Numbered from the stretch's first letter, positions 1 to 9,302 are shown. The stretch: DNA of 64,000 bases from Aquabacterium sp. A7-Y (GCF_026153205.1 NZ_JAPFBW010000011.1:1-64000), one strand, 5' to 3'. Numbers and translations: made by a program. The notes: generated from the sequence alone by a model not told the origin.

Positions 1-540
1 GGAGCACGCTTCGACGTGCTGATCGGCGGCGCCCGCCGCGACGACGGAAAAAAGCCCGACGCCAAGGAACGCATCTTCTCGCACCGCGACAGCTTCGGCC
101 AATGGCAGCCCAAGGAGCAGCGTCCCGAGCTGTGGACCCTCTTCAACACGCGCATCAAGCCGGGCGAGCACATGCGTGCCTTCCCCATCAGCAACTGGAC
201 CGAACTCGACGTCTGGCTCTACATCGCCCGCGAGAACATCCCGCTGCCGCACATCTACTACACGCACCAGCGCGAGGTGATCCGCCGCAAGGGCCTGCTG
301 GTGCCGCTGACCGACGTGACGCCGGTGCAGCCGGGCGAGACGGTCGAGACCGCGCAGGTGCGCTTCCGCACCGTGGGCGACATGACCTGCACCTGCCCGG
401 TGGAGAGCCCGGCCGCAACCCCGGCCGAGATCGTCGCCGAGACGCTCACCGTGACTGTCAGCGAGCGTGGCGCCACGCGCATGGACGACCGCACCTCGGA
501 CGCTTCGATGGAGCGCCGCAAGAAAGAAGGATATTTCTGA
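1..540 (+). CDS. cysD: Sulfate adenylyltransferase subunit 2 (partial, 5' end missing)
   Basis: This is the C-terminal part of the small subunit of ATP sulfurylase, which with CysN activates sulfate to adenosine 5'-phosphosulfate in cytosolic sulfate assimilation. The reading frame is open from base 1, so the N-terminus lies outside the window. Family signatures are visible: AKERIFSHRD, the QRPELW segment, SNWTELDVW, FRTVGDM followed by a Cys pair, and the typical C-terminal end MERRKKEGYF. The stop codon overlaps the start of cysN by one base (TGATG), so the two are translationally coupled, as usual for this heterodimer. It is a core metabolic gene and marks the left border outside the antibiotic cluster. 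Confidence 0.95.
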   Translation, partial: GARFDVLIGGARRDDGKKPDAKERIFSHRDSFGQWQPKEQRPELWTLFNTRIKPGEHMRAFPISNWTELDVWLYIARENIPLPHIYYTHQREVIRRKGLLVPLTDVTPVQPGETVETAQVRFRTVGDMTCTCPVESPAATPAEIVAETLTVTVSERGATRMDDRTSDASMERRKKEGYF

Positions 541-1859
541 TGTGCACCGCCCCCACCGCCACACCGCAGCGCGACCACCGCGCGCTGCGCTTCCTGACCG
601 CCGGCAGCGTCGACGACGGCAAGAGCACGCTGATCGGCCGCCTGCTGTTCGACAGCCGCGCCATCCTGGCCGACCAGCTCGACACGCTGGAGAAGCGCGC
701 CGCCGGCCAGCCCGTCGATCTGTCGCTGCTGACCGACGGCTTGGAGGCCGAGCGTGAACAGGGCATCACGATCGACGTGGCCTACCGCTACTTCGCCACC
801 AAGACGCGCAAGTTCATCATCGCCGACGCCCCCGGTCACGAGCAGTACACCCGCAACATGGTGACGGCCGCCGCCGGCAGCGATGCCGCCGTGGTGCTGG
901 TCGACATCACCAAGCTCGACACCGCGACCCGCCCGGTCGCGCTGCTGGCGCAGACGCGCCGTCACGCGCTGCTGGCCCACCTGCTGCGCGTGCCCAGCAT
1001 CGTCTTTGCGGTCAACAAGCTCGACGCCGTCGAGCAGCCGGCGCCGGCCTTCGAAGCGGTGCGCCATGCGCTGCTGGGTTTTGCCGAGCAGGCTGGCCTC
1101 GGCGTGGCCGGCATCATCCCGGTCTCGGCGCTGCGCGGCGACAACGTCACCACGGCGCTGAAGGCCAGCTGGTACAGCGGCCCCTCGCTGCTGGAGTTGC
1201 TGGAGTCGCTGCCGGCCTCGCAGGAGCGCAGGAACGGCCCGCTGCTGCTGCCCGTCCAATACGTCGCCCGCGAGGGTGAAGGCACCGGCAACCAGCCGCG
1301 CACCGTCTGGGGCCGCATTGCGCACGGCAGCGTGCAGCCGGGCGACGCCGTGCAGCTGTTCCCGAGCGGACAGATCGCCACGGTCGCCGAGGTGCGCCGG
1401 GCCGGCGAGGTGGTGACCCGGTGCGTCGCCGGCGAATCCGCCGGCATCGTGCTGGACCGCCACCTCGACGTCTCGCGGGGTGACTGGATCGCCTCGCCGC
1501 AGTCGATCAAGGAAAGCAGCCGCTTCTCCGCCACGCTGGCCTGGCTGGACACCGAGCCGGCCGTGGTGGGCCGCAAATACTGGGCACGCCATGGCAACCG
1601 CTGGGTGCAGGCGCGCATCAGCAGCATCGAGAGCCGCTTGGACATCCACACCCTGCAGGCCACCGAAGCGCACGCGTTGAACGGCAACGACATCGGGCAT
1701 GTGCTGATCGAAACGCAGCAGCCGCTGCCGGTCGAGTCCTACCAGGACAACGGCGTCGCTGGCGCGCTGATCATGGTCGACGCGGTCAGTCATCGAACCA
1801 GCGGTGCCTTGCTGGTGAATTCGCCACTCTCCAACCCTTCAGGACCCGTACCCGTATGA
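540..1859 (+). CDS. cysN: Sulfate adenylyltransferase subunit 1 (GTPase)
   Basis: This is the GTP-hydrolysing regulatory subunit of ATP sulfurylase, a member of the EF-1A/EF-Tu-like translation GTPase superfamily. The 439-residue product has the P-loop GSVDDGKS (residues 22-29), the switch II motif [12 protein letters not shown] and the guanine-specificity motif NKLD, followed by the beta-barrel domains. An open frame extends further upstream, but only the ATG at 540 gives a normal N-terminus ([10 protein letters not shown]) and the one-base overlap with cysD. There is no fused APS kinase domain, because the length stops at the normal CysN size. Its stop overlaps the ferredoxin start by four bases. 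Confidence 0.95.
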   Translation: MCTAPTATPQRDHRALRFLTAGSVDDGKSTLIGRLLFDSRAILADQLDTLEKRAAGQPVDLSLLTDGLEAEREQGITIDVAYRYFATKTRKFIIADAPGHEQYTRNMVTAAAGSDAAVVLVDITKLDTATRPVALLAQTRRHALLAHLLRVPSIVFAVNKLDAVEQPAPAFEAVRHALLGFAEQAGLGVAGIIPVSALRGDNVTTALKASWYSGPSLLELLESLPASQERRNGPLLLPVQYVAREGEGTGNQPRTVWGRIAHGSVQPGDAVQLFPSGQIATVAEVRRAGEVVTRCVAGESAGIVLDRHLDVSRGDWIASPQSIKESSRFSATLAWLDTEPAVVGRKYWARHGNRWVQARISSIESRLDIHTLQATEAHALNGNDIGHVLIETQQPLPVESYQDNGVAGALIMVDAVSHRTSGALLVNSPLSNPSGPVPV

Positions 1860-2179
1860 GCCACGTTGTCACCGAAGCCTGCATCCGCTGCAGGTACACC
1901 GATTGTGTGGAGGTCTGCCCGGTGGATTGCTTCCGCGAAGGGCCGAACTTCCTGGTCATCGACCCCAACGAGTGCATCGACTGCGCCGTCTGCATACCGG
2001 AGTGCCCGGCCAATGCCATCCTCCCGGAAGAGGACGTGCCCGAGGCACAGCGGCACTTCATCCACCTCAACGCAGAACTGGCGGCGCAATGGCCGAGCAT
2101 CCGCAAACGCAAGGACGCGCTGCCGGATGCCGACGTGTGGAAAGACCGCAGCGACAAGCTCGCTGAGCTGATTCGTTAA
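1856..2179 (+). CDS. fdxA: Seven-iron ferredoxin FdxA
   Basis: This small cytosolic electron carrier has 107 residues and binds one 3Fe-4S and one 4Fe-4S cluster. The N-terminal Cys motif ([18 protein letters not shown], residues 9-26) and the second motif [12 protein letters not shown] match FdxA-type ferredoxins, including the usual C-terminal extension. The ATG overlaps the cysN stop (ATGA). The ferredoxin reductase gene follows within about 40 bases, which suggests the two form an NADPH-ferredoxin electron chain. Sulfite reduction or general redox supply are reasonable uses. No cytochrome P450 that would need it is visible in the window. Confidence 0.93.
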   Translation: MSHVVTEACIRCRYTDCVEVCPVDCFREGPNFLVIDPNECIDCAVCIPECPANAILPEEDVPEAQRHFIHLNAELAAQWPSIRKRKDALPDADVWKDRSDKLAELIR

Positions 2180-2216
2180 CCCTTCTCAGGCGGCTGAGCG
2201 CTGCCCATTGAACATC

Positions 2217-3317
2217 ATGGAACTACAGCCGAATGAAGAGATCACCAAGACCGCGGCCTCGCACAGCGGCCGCATCGAAACTGACGCCGTCATCGTAGGA
2301 GCAGGTCCGGTCGGGCTGTTCCAGGTGTTTGAGCTGGGTCTGCTGGAGATCAAGGCCCACATCATCGACTCGCTCGCCGCCCCCGGCGGCCAGTGTGTCG
2401 AGCTTTATCCCGACAAGCCCATCTATGACATCCCGGCCGTGCCGGTGTGCACCGGCCAGGAGCTGACCGACAACCTGCTCAAGCAGATCGAGCCTTTCGG
2501 CGCCACCTTCCACCTGGGACAGGAAGTCACCGTGCTGCAGCGGCAGGCCGACGGCCGTTTTCTGATCGAGACCTCCAAAGGCACCACTTTCCTGACCAAG
2601 ACCGTGTTCATCGCCGGCGGTGTCGGCTCTTTCCAGCCCCGCACGCTGAAGGTCGACGGGCTCGAGAAGCACGAGGACACGCAGGTCTTCTACCGTGTGA
2701 AGAGCCCGGCACGCTTCGCTGGCAAGAACCTCGTGATCGTCGGCGGCGGCGACTCCGCGCTGGACTGGACGCTGGCCTTCGCCCAGGACGGGCCACACCG
2801 CGCCGAGAGCGTGATCCTGGTTCACCGGCGCGACAGCTTCCGTGCCGCGCCGGCCAGCGTCGCCAGGATGAAGGAGCTGTGCGAGGCCTATGAGATGCAG
2901 TTGATCATCGGCGAGATCACCGGTATCGAACAACGGGACCAACGCCTGACCGCCGTGAAGGTCACCGGCAGCGACGGCGTGACGCGGGTCGTGCCGCTGG
3001 ACATCCTGCTGGTGTTTTTCGGTCTGTCGCCCAAGCTCGGGCCCATCGCCGAGTGGGGCCTGAACCTGGAGCGCAAGCAGCTCGTGGTCGACACCGAGAA
3101 GTTCGAAACCAGCACACCCGGCATCTTTGCGGTCGGCGACATCAACAGCTATCCCGGCAAGAAGAAGCTGATCCTGTCGGGCTTCCACGAAGCCGCGCTG
3201 GCGGCCTTCGCGGCGGCCAGCCACGTCTTTCCCGACAAGCGCATCCACCTGCAGTACACGACCACCAGTCCCAAGCTGCACAAGGTGCTCGGCGTCGAGA
3301 CGCCGGTGTTCGACTGA
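2217..3317 (+). CDS. Ferredoxin-NADP+ reductase, thioredoxin-reductase-like type
   Basis: This flavoprotein moves electrons between NADPH and ferredoxin in the cytosol. The N-terminal FAD site GAGPVGLF and the central NADPH site VGGGDSAL are clear, and PGIFAVGDI near the C-terminus is the second FAD contact. The CxxC redox pair of true thioredoxin reductases is absent, which defines the ferredoxin-NADP reductase subgroup. I chose the ATG at 2217 (366 residues); a TTG at 2208 would add three residues. Coming right after fdxA, it is the likely reductase partner. It is the last recognisable housekeeping gene before the cluster. Confidence 0.9.
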   Translation: MELQPNEEITKTAASHSGRIETDAVIVGAGPVGLFQVFELGLLEIKAHIIDSLAAPGGQCVELYPDKPIYDIPAVPVCTGQELTDNLLKQIEPFGATFHLGQEVTVLQRQADGRFLIETSKGTTFLTKTVFIAGGVGSFQPRTLKVDGLEKHEDTQVFYRVKSPARFAGKNLVIVGGGDSALDWTLAFAQDGPHRAESVILVHRRDSFRAAPASVARMKELCEAYEMQLIIGEITGIEQRDQRLTAVKVTGSDGVTRVVPLDILLVFFGLSPKLGPIAEWGLNLERKQLVVDTEKFETSTPGIFAVGDINSYPGKKKLILSGFHEAALAAFAAASHVFPDKRIHLQYTTTSPKLHKVLGVETPVFD

Positions 3318-3323
3318 ACGTCC

Positions 3324-3350
3324 GGGTCGCAAGCATCGCGGTGCGATCCC
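3324..3350 (+). terminator. Hairpin just after the ferredoxin reductase gene
   Basis: An inverted repeat starts seven bases after the stop codon: GGGTCGCA pairs with TGCGATCCC apart from one bulged T, around a ten-base loop. It could end the cys-fdx-fpr transcript. No U-run follows, so it is not a canonical intrinsic terminator. It may only be a 3'-end stabiliser or chance. Confidence 0.3.
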
Positions 3351-3484
3351 CGCAGGGCTGATCACGGTTTTCGTGCAGGCTGTAATTCGACCGCCTTCCG
3401 TCTGGGGCATTCGTGACAATCCTCCCGCTGCAGAGGTACCCTTGTCGGACTTTTTTCTGAAACCTCGGCAAGCGACTGACCATC

Positions 3485-4066
3485 ATGAAATCCGTGACCA
3501 GCATTGACAAATACCGTCTTATGGCAAGCCGACTGCAAAAGACGACGAAGCAGTCCTTGACTGAAGATCCGTCGAGTGCAGCGCTTGAAGAGATTGTTCA
3601 GAGGTTCAGGCGGATGGGCGAACTGGCGACCGACAGTGAATCGGCCGCACTCAGGCGCCTGGGCGCGTTTTCGCTCACCAAATACCTCGACCTGATCGCT
3701 TACGAAGAAGGGCGCGGCAACTGGGCGGAACTGACTCAGCAATTGCGTGAGCAAGATAAAAGCCTGGACGACGCCGAGGACACCGAGCTCTACAAGTTCA
3801 ACGCCAGCGAGTTCAACTTGAACGTGTGGTGCCCGAGTTATGAAGAGGCAAAAGCCTACCTCGATTCTCATCGTGGCTTTTATCTTCTCCAATACAAAGG
3901 CCAGTGTTTTCTGGCCCAGGCACCTCACATCGTCGACCTGGGTCTGGATCCGAAGGACCCGGACTGGGAGAAAATCGGCCGCGATTGGGTCCAGCCCAAG
4001 GATCCCGAGGCAAAAACGCGCCTGCGGCAGAAATTGCAGCAGGCGCGCGAACGGGCCGCGAGTTAA
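3485..4066 (+). CDS. Hypothetical protein, function unknown
   Basis: I do not recognise this 193-residue protein. It looks soluble and charged. There is no signal peptide, no membrane segment and no known catalytic motif. Residues 30-60 and 75-105 look helical, and the C-terminal 30 residues are rich in Lys, Arg, Gln and Glu. The middle has aromatic stretches such as NLNVWCPSYEEA and GFYLLQYKGQCFL, which suggests a small alpha/beta fold. The ATG at 3485 is preceded by 167 bases without a gene, so it may have its own promoter. Its end overlaps the end of the convergent carbamoyltransferase gene by four bases. It sits exactly at the border of the antibiotic cluster, and whether it belongs to it is open. 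Confidence 0.7.
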   Translation: MKSVTSIDKYRLMASRLQKTTKQSLTEDPSSAALEEIVQRFRRMGELATDSESAALRRLGAFSLTKYLDLIAYEEGRGNWAELTQQLREQDKSLDDAEDTELYKFNASEFNLNVWCPSYEEAKAYLDSHRGFYLLQYKGQCFLAQAPHIVDLGLDPKDPDWEKIGRDWVQPKDPEAKTRLRQKLQQARERAAS

Positions 4067-5877
4067 GCCACGGCGGCTTGGGGCGTCCGGCTGAGGTCCT
4101 CGGTGGAAGGGCTCCTGCCGGCCGCTGCGTCGACATCCGCCAGCGCCCCCAGGGCTCGCTTCTTGAAGATGTAGTTGTCCAGCACGAGCAGGTCGATGCC
4201 GCTCGTGAGAAAGATCGCGATCGCGTCTTCGACCGAATGCGCGATGGGCTTGCCCATGACATTGAAGCTGGTGTTGAGCAGGATGGGCACGCCGGTCAGG
4301 CCGTGGAAGGCCTTGATCAGCTCATAGTATTTTTCGTTGAGCTCACGCTTGACCGATTGCAGGCGGCCCGTGCCGTCCACATGAACGACACCGGGGACGC
4401 GCGCGGCTTGCTCGGGTCGAAAGCGTAGCGCCCGCTCCATGTAGGGCGTGTCGCGATAGTTCTCGAAATATTCGTCGCCGTGTTCGGCCAGGATCGACGG
4501 CGCGAAGGGTCGGAATTCTTCGCGGAACTTGACCTTGGCATTGATCAATTCCTTGACGTCGCGCCGCCGCGGGTCCGCGAGGATCGACCGGTTGCCCAGG
4601 GCGCGCGGTCCAAACTCGGCACGGCCCTGCACCCAGGCGACGATCCTGCCTTTGCTCAGTTCCTCGGCCACCTGCGTGTACAACTCGGGACCTCCGCCGG
4701 TCTTGATCGGCTCCAAGCCGCCGTAGCGCAGCAGCTTGTCCAGCATGTCGGTCGACAGGCGGCTGCCCAGGTAAGGCGATTGCACCTGAGTCCGGGGCGT
4801 CCAGGCTTGCGGGTGATCTTGATGGTAGGCCAGCCAGGCCGCACCGACCGAATTGCCGTTGTCCGCCGGAGCGCAAAACACAAAACTGTTCTTGAAGGGG
4901 CCTTTGCCAGCCAGTTGACCGACATAGGCCGAATTGAGCGCACAGCCGCCCGACAGCACCAGGTTGTCGGAAAGATTCAAGGCGTGCACATGGCTCAGCA
5001 GTTCGTCAACGTACTCGGAGAACACCAGCTGCCCGGTATAGGCCAGATCGGCGAACTCGATGGCCGGCTGGTCCGGCCGGCGCCGCAGCTCGAGCAGTTG
5101 CCGGACCGCCGCAGCGCTGTGCCTGCCTTCACGGATCCGCAGGCCGTCGATCCTCAGCAGGCTGCGCAGTAGCCCATAGTAGCGATCGTTCTTGCCGCCG
5201 TAGGGCGCTAGGCCCATGACCTTCCATTCTTCGCCGCCGATCGGATCGAAGCCGCACAGTTCACAGAGGAAGCTGTAGAACTGGCCAAAGCTGCCTTCCG
5301 AGGGTTTGCGGGAGATGGGCAGGTGCCCGCCATTGCGGAAGTGAAACATCTTGCAGGACGTGGATTCGCCCAGGCCATCGATCACCACGCTGACCGCTTC
5401 GGCATAGGGGCTGCTGTAGCAGGCAGCCGCCGAGTGGGTCAGGTGGTGTTCGTATTCACGCCGGATGACCGGGCGCCGCCCGAAGACCCGCTGCAAATGC
5501 GCTTCGGTGTTGATGCCGTGGCGTACGTTGGCATAGCTGGCGATGCAGCGCAGCATGTCGTAGTTCTCGGCACCGATTTTCCTCTTGATCAAGCCTTTGA
5601 ACGGACCGAACGAGAAAAACTGCAGCCGCTTGAAGAAGGCCGAGCGCCAGCTGCTGGCGATGACGAACTCGGCATCGGGTTCGCAGTATTCCTTCAGCAG
5701 CTTGGCGATGCGGATGAAGTCGTCGGGCGGACTGCACCAGGCCCGCTTGTTCTGCAGATAACGTTCGGTGTCTTCGGCGAAGACCAGCTGGCCGCGTGAA
5801 TCGACAATGGCAAGCGAGGGATCATGCGGACTGGTGCCCAGGCCGATGTAGTTGCGCTTCAATGGTTTCACTGTCAT
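4063..5877 (-). CDS. O-carbamoyltransferase (NodU/TobZ family)
   Basis: This enzyme transfers a carbamoyl group from carbamoyl phosphate, via carbamoyl adenylate, to a hydroxyl of a natural product. The 604-residue length is normal. The N-terminal Kae1-like domain starts with the YIGLGTSPHDPSLAIV fold and carries the metal-binding HxxxH motif (YEHHLTHSAAA, near residue 130). The C-terminal YrdC-like half has the family signature GRAEFGPRALGNRSIL followed by FREEFRPFAPS. It is the last gene of the operon that also contains the exporter, PQQ dehydrogenase and cupin enzyme. In this cluster the natural substrate is the polyketide hydroxyl at C19, which is carbamoylated in enacyloxins. A tRNA-modification role is unlikely given the two-domain architecture and context. 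Confidence 0.9.
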   Translation of the reverse strand: MTVKPLKRNYIGLGTSPHDPSLAIVDSRGQLVFAEDTERYLQNKRAWCSPPDDFIRIAKLLKEYCEPDAEFVIASSWRSAFFKRLQFFSFGPFKGLIKRKIGAENYDMLRCIASYANVRHGINTEAHLQRVFGRRPVIRREYEHHLTHSAAACYSSPYAEAVSVVIDGLGESTSCKMFHFRNGGHLPISRKPSEGSFGQFYSFLCELCGFDPIGGEEWKVMGLAPYGGKNDRYYGLLRSLLRIDGLRIREGRHSAAAVRQLLELRRRPDQPAIEFADLAYTGQLVFSEYVDELLSHVHALNLSDNLVLSGGCALNSAYVGQLAGKGPFKNSFVFCAPADNGNSVGAAWLAYHQDHPQAWTPRTQVQSPYLGSRLSTDMLDKLLRYGGLEPIKTGGGPELYTQVAEELSKGRIVAWVQGRAEFGPRALGNRSILADPRRRDVKELINAKVKFREEFRPFAPSILAEHGDEYFENYRDTPYMERALRFRPEQAARVPGVVHVDGTGRLQSVKRELNEKYYELIKAFHGLTGVPILLNTSFNVMGKPIAHSVEDAIAIFLTSGIDLLVLDNYIFKKRALGALADVDAAAGRSPSTEDLSRTPQAAVA

Positions 5878-5931
5878 GTCCTCTTCGATCGTCTGGATCG
5901 CTCCCGGGATGAGCCCCGAATGGCGCGTCCC

Positions 5932-7203
5932 TCAGTCGGGGTGATGAAACACGCCCTTGCTCAGGTCCGGCGGCTGCAGCCCCCATGCGGCGGCGTTGTA
6001 GGCTGAATCAAAGGCCTGGTAGCGACGACCGTGCGAGACTTTTTCGTACCACGGGATCTGCTTTTTGGTGATGTTCTGTTGAATCATCATCCATTGGATG
6101 TAGGTGTCCATGTCGACGCTTTGCGGACACAGCGTGGTGGCCAGGTCGTACAGCGGCAGCGGGCTCTGGAAGTCCTTGCCGGGGGTACCGAACCAGCGGT
6201 CGGCCACGGCGACGCTGCGCTTGGTGATGTTCTTCACCGAGTGAAACCAGTAATAGGGATTCCACAGCACGTCGCCCGGCCGCAGCACGGTTTCGTAGCG
6301 CGGACAGAAGCGGAACAGGGGGCAGCGCTCATGGTCGGTCTCGTCCTGCCAGTGCAGCGCCGTGACCGCATCGCCGGGCAGCAGCAGCGGATACACCAGG
6401 TAGAGGAAGGCCGGATCGACCAGGCTCCACTTCTTCATGCCTTCGAGCTGATAGAAGGTGTTGGCGATCTTGCCGAAGTGCGACGGGCTGCCGGCACCGC
6501 CGTTCGAGATGAACAGCTGCGAGGAGATCCGCGTCATCCGGGTGTAGTCCGTGAACTTCGCGGAGTAGAGGTTGTCCACCAGTTCCGGATGGTTGACGAA
6601 CAAGCGGTCGCTGTTGGCCAGGTAGGACTTGCCTTCGAGCAGGTCCGACAAGGGTCCATCGTAGTTCTGGCCGTTGTCGATGCGCATCATCGGCACGATG
6701 TCGTCGCCATAGCGGGCCACCAGGGCATCGAGCTGGTACATGCTCGGATCGTGGCCGACATTCTCGATCACCACCGGATGGGGACGCTGCACATAGGTCT
6801 CGAAAAACTCGTCAGTGGTGATGCGCTTGAAATCGACGCGCGGCAGCTCCTGGGCAACGGCCACCGGATTCTCGGCGGCCAGGGCCTCGAAGATCTCTTC
6901 GCAGTTGGCGATCATCTGCTCGCGCTGGTAGTGGTGGTCCTGCAAGACCGTCCGGGTGAACAGCGTCTGCGCATAACGCCCGCAGGCCGGCACGCACTTG
7001 TCGAGGCCGCGCAAGGTCTGCCGGGGCGTGTACTCGGACAGATGCGGATGCCCCAGGATCTGCTTGAGCCGGCCGGGATCGATGGCTTCCCTGGCCTGGC
7101 TGAAACGCGTGTTCAGGGCGCGCAGCAGCAGCGACAAGTCGGTCTGGAGCGTGGTAGGGGTCGAGAAAGTCTGCACGGAATGTGTCTCCACGGAGTGGTT
7201 CAA
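5932..7203 (-). CDS. Cupin_8/JmjC-fold Fe(II)/2-oxoglutarate enzyme with halogenase-like HxG motif
   Basis: This 423-residue protein has the cupin_8 (JmjC-like) oxygenase fold in its C-terminal half. The family motif TPxHyDxxxNfxxQvxGxKrW appears as SPSHFGKIANTFYQLEGMKKW (residues 239-259), so the usual iron-binding HxD is H242-F243-G244. The second iron His is H321 in YYWFHSVKN, after RPGDVLWNPYY. Loss of the carboxylate ligand is the hallmark of SyrB2-type radical halogenases, where chloride takes the open iron site. Candidate roles are therefore chlorination of the polyketide or, if another residue supplies a ligand, hydroxylation. Start: TTG at 7203 overlaps the PQQ dehydrogenase stop (TTGA); GTG at 7191 is an alternative and no early ATG exists. 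The N-terminal 125 residues have no clear relative. Confidence 0.85.
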   Translation of the reverse strand: MNHSVETHSVQTFSTPTTLQTDLSLLLRALNTRFSQAREAIDPGRLKQILGHPHLSEYTPRQTLRGLDKCVPACGRYAQTLFTRTVLQDHHYQREQMIANCEEIFEALAAENPVAVAQELPRVDFKRITTDEFFETYVQRPHPVVIENVGHDPSMYQLDALVARYGDDIVPMMRIDNGQNYDGPLSDLLEGKSYLANSDRLFVNHPELVDNLYSAKFTDYTRMTRISSQLFISNGGAGSPSHFGKIANTFYQLEGMKKWSLVDPAFLYLVYPLLLPGDAVTALHWQDETDHERCPLFRFCPRYETVLRPGDVLWNPYYWFHSVKNITKRSVAVADRWFGTPGKDFQSPLPLYDLATTLCPQSVDMDTYIQWMMIQQNITKKQIPWYEKVSHGRRYQAFDSAYNAAAWGLQPPDLSKGVFHHPD

Positions 7204-9200
7204 GGCAAGCCGTAAGCGACCAGCTTGGCCGGATGGCCGGCACCGCCGACCGGGACGACGATGAACTGCCGGCCGTTGACCTGATAGGTCATCGGCGAGC
7301 CGGTCGCGTTGCCGTGTTTCATCGGCAGCTCGAGCCGTTTTTCACCGGTGCGCGGATCCATCGCCCACAGGAACGCGTCATCGTTTTTCAGCCTGAACAA
7401 GACGGTCAGCTCGCTGAGCTGCACCGGACTGGGTGCGATGATTCCCTCTTGCACGCCGAACAGCAGGGTGTCGGTGACCAGGAAAAAGCTACGCCGGTCC
7501 CAGCCGAGGTCCTTCAGGCCCAGTCCGGCCAGTTCGGGATGGTTCACCGGTCCCCGGCCGACCGGGCGCATCCACAGGTGGTCGCCGCTGTTCAGGTCGA
7601 TGGCGGTGAGGCGGCCGTAGGGCGGCTTGGTGATGGGCAGGCCGTCCGCCATCGTGAGCATGTCGGAGGAACCCGCCAGGGTGTTCGAAAACCGCCACAG
7701 CCGGATGACCGCCGGCTTGGTCACCGAAGGCACGTACAGGATTCCGGTCTTCGGATGGAAGGCCGCACCGGTCCAGCTCCCGCCGCCCACACCGCCCGGC
7801 ACGGTGAGGGTGCCGCGCTTGCCCAGCGTGGCGGAGCGGTCTTCAACCGGTGGCGTGTAGAGCGGGCCATGGACATAGGGCGCAATGGTGGCCCGCGCGC
7901 GCTCGCGCAGCTCGGGCGTGAAATCGATCAGGTCGTTGTCGCTGAGTCCCTGGCGGTCAAAGGGCAAGGGTTTGGTCGGGAACGGCTGCGTGGGTGATGT
8001 CTGCTCACCCGGCACGAGCGACTGCGGCACCGGACGCTCCTCGATCGGCCAGATCGGTCGGCCGGTGGCGCGGTCGAACACATACACGAAACCTTGCTTG
8101 GTGATCTGCGCCACGGCCTTGACCAGGCGGCCGTGCTGGCGCATCTCGACCAGGTTGGGCGCGGCCGGCGGATCGTAGTCCCACAGGCTGTGGTGCAGCA
8201 GCTGGTAGTTCCAGATCAGCTTGCCCGTCCTGGCGTGCACCGCGACCAGACTGTCCGCGAACCAGTTGTGGCCGATCCGGTTGCCCCCGTAGTAATCATT
8301 GGTCGGTGTGCTGACCGGCATGTAGACGACGCCGGTCTTGTCGTCGCAGCTCATCGGCGCCCAGACATTGGCGCCTCCCGTCACGGCGCGGGCCTCGGGC
8401 GTCCAGGTGTCGGCGCCCTTCTCGCCTTCCTGCGGCACCGTGTGGAAGGTCCAGAGCAGGCGTCCGCTCGCCGCGTCGTATCCACGCACATCGCCGACGG
8501 GCATCGGCGTCTGCAGCGGAAAGTCGAGCACGACAGAACCGACCACCACCACGTTGCCGCAGACCAGTGGCGGCGAACTCATGCCGTACAGGGCCTGATT
8601 CACGGGGAAGCGCAGCCCCTGCTTGAGGTCGACCACACCGCCCTGACCAAAGCCTGGCTCCAGCTGCCCGGTCTTCGCGTCCAGTGCAATCAGGTTGGCG
8701 TTGCCGGTGGCGAAGAAGATGCGCTCTTCCTTGTGTCGCCGCCAGTACGCCACACCGCGTTGGACCAGCCCGATGTTCGGCGGATAAACGTAGTTCCTGC
8801 CGTCCGCCGACAGGTAGCTTTTCGGATTGTGGACCCACAAGGTCTGGCCGCTGCTCGCGTCGATGGCCGCGACCTGGCTGAGCGAGGTGCTGACATACAG
8901 CTTGCCGTCGACCATCAAGGGCGTGCTTTCGTAGGCATGCGGCCATAGCAGCTTCGTGCCCTCGGCGTTGGCGGCCTCGACGAAGGCGTTGTCCGGCGAG
9001 TCCCAGACCCATTTCTCGACCAGAGCGCCGACATTGCCGGCGTGGATCTGGTTGGCCGGGGCGTATTTGCTGGAAGCGTTGCTCGCCGCATAGCTGCGCC
9101 ACTCGACATCGCGCCGTGCCTGCGCTGGCTGCGCCGATACCATCGTGTGCTGGGCTGCAAGGCACGCGACGATGCCTGCCAGGATTGACTTACGGAACAT
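7200..9200 (-). CDS. Periplasmic PQQ-dependent dehydrogenase (polyketide alcohol oxidase candidate)
   Basis: This 666-residue quinoprotein begins with a Sec signal peptide (MFRKSILAGIVACLAA, likely cleaved after VSA), so it acts in the periplasm. The body is an eight-bladed PQQ propeller with repeated tryptophan-docking segments. There is no CxxCH haem site and no adjacent-Cys disulfide, so electrons must leave to a quinone or external carrier. An upstream in-frame extension to 9296 was rejected because the ATG at 9200 gives the signal peptide. An enacyloxin oxidase, a PQQ quinoprotein that oxidises the C15 hydroxyl of enacyloxin IVa to the ketone of IIa, was described in Frateuria; this gene is the obvious counterpart. 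Its stop overlaps the start of the cupin gene by four bases. Confidence 0.88.
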   Translation of the reverse strand: MFRKSILAGIVACLAAQHTMVSAQPAQARRDVEWRSYAASNASSKYAPANQIHAGNVGALVEKWVWDSPDNAFVEAANAEGTKLLWPHAYESTPLMVDGKLYVSTSLSQVAAIDASSGQTLWVHNPKSYLSADGRNYVYPPNIGLVQRGVAYWRRHKEERIFFATGNANLIALDAKTGQLEPGFGQGGVVDLKQGLRFPVNQALYGMSSPPLVCGNVVVVGSVVLDFPLQTPMPVGDVRGYDAASGRLLWTFHTVPQEGEKGADTWTPEARAVTGGANVWAPMSCDDKTGVVYMPVSTPTNDYYGGNRIGHNWFADSLVAVHARTGKLIWNYQLLHHSLWDYDPPAAPNLVEMRQHGRLVKAVAQITKQGFVYVFDRATGRPIWPIEERPVPQSLVPGEQTSPTQPFPTKPLPFDRQGLSDNDLIDFTPELRERARATIAPYVHGPLYTPPVEDRSATLGKRGTLTVPGGVGGGSWTGAAFHPKTGILYVPSVTKPAVIRLWRFSNTLAGSSDMLTMADGLPITKPPYGRLTAIDLNSGDHLWMRPVGRGPVNHPELAGLGLKDLGWDRRSFFLVTDTLLFGVQEGIIAPSPVQLSELTVLFRLKNDDAFLWAMDPRTGEKRLELPMKHGNATGSPMTYQVNGRQFIVVPVGGAGHPAKLVAYGLP

Positions 9201-9302
9201 GGTCTCGCCCTCAGTACCGAGTTGTCGCGCCGCCGGGCCGAACCTCTTGGGGTCCGGCTCCGCCGCCGCCCTTGATGCACCGCCGTTCAGCAGCAACAGC
9301 GC

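Noticed and set aside
540-1859. CysN as a self-resistance factor, since it is an EF-Tu-family GTPase and enacyloxins target EF-Tu
   Set aside because: It is a normal CysN fused in operon with cysD, with standard length and motifs. The neighbourhood looks fortuitous.
4063-5877. Carbamoyltransferase as a TsaD/Kae1 tRNA-modification enzyme
   Set aside because: It has both the Kae1-like and YrdC-like halves and the NodU/TobZ signature, and lies in a tailoring operon.
5932-7203. Naming the cupin protein a histone demethylase because of its JmjC-like fold
   Set aside because: Bacterial biosynthetic context and the changed iron motif argue against it; only the fold is shared.
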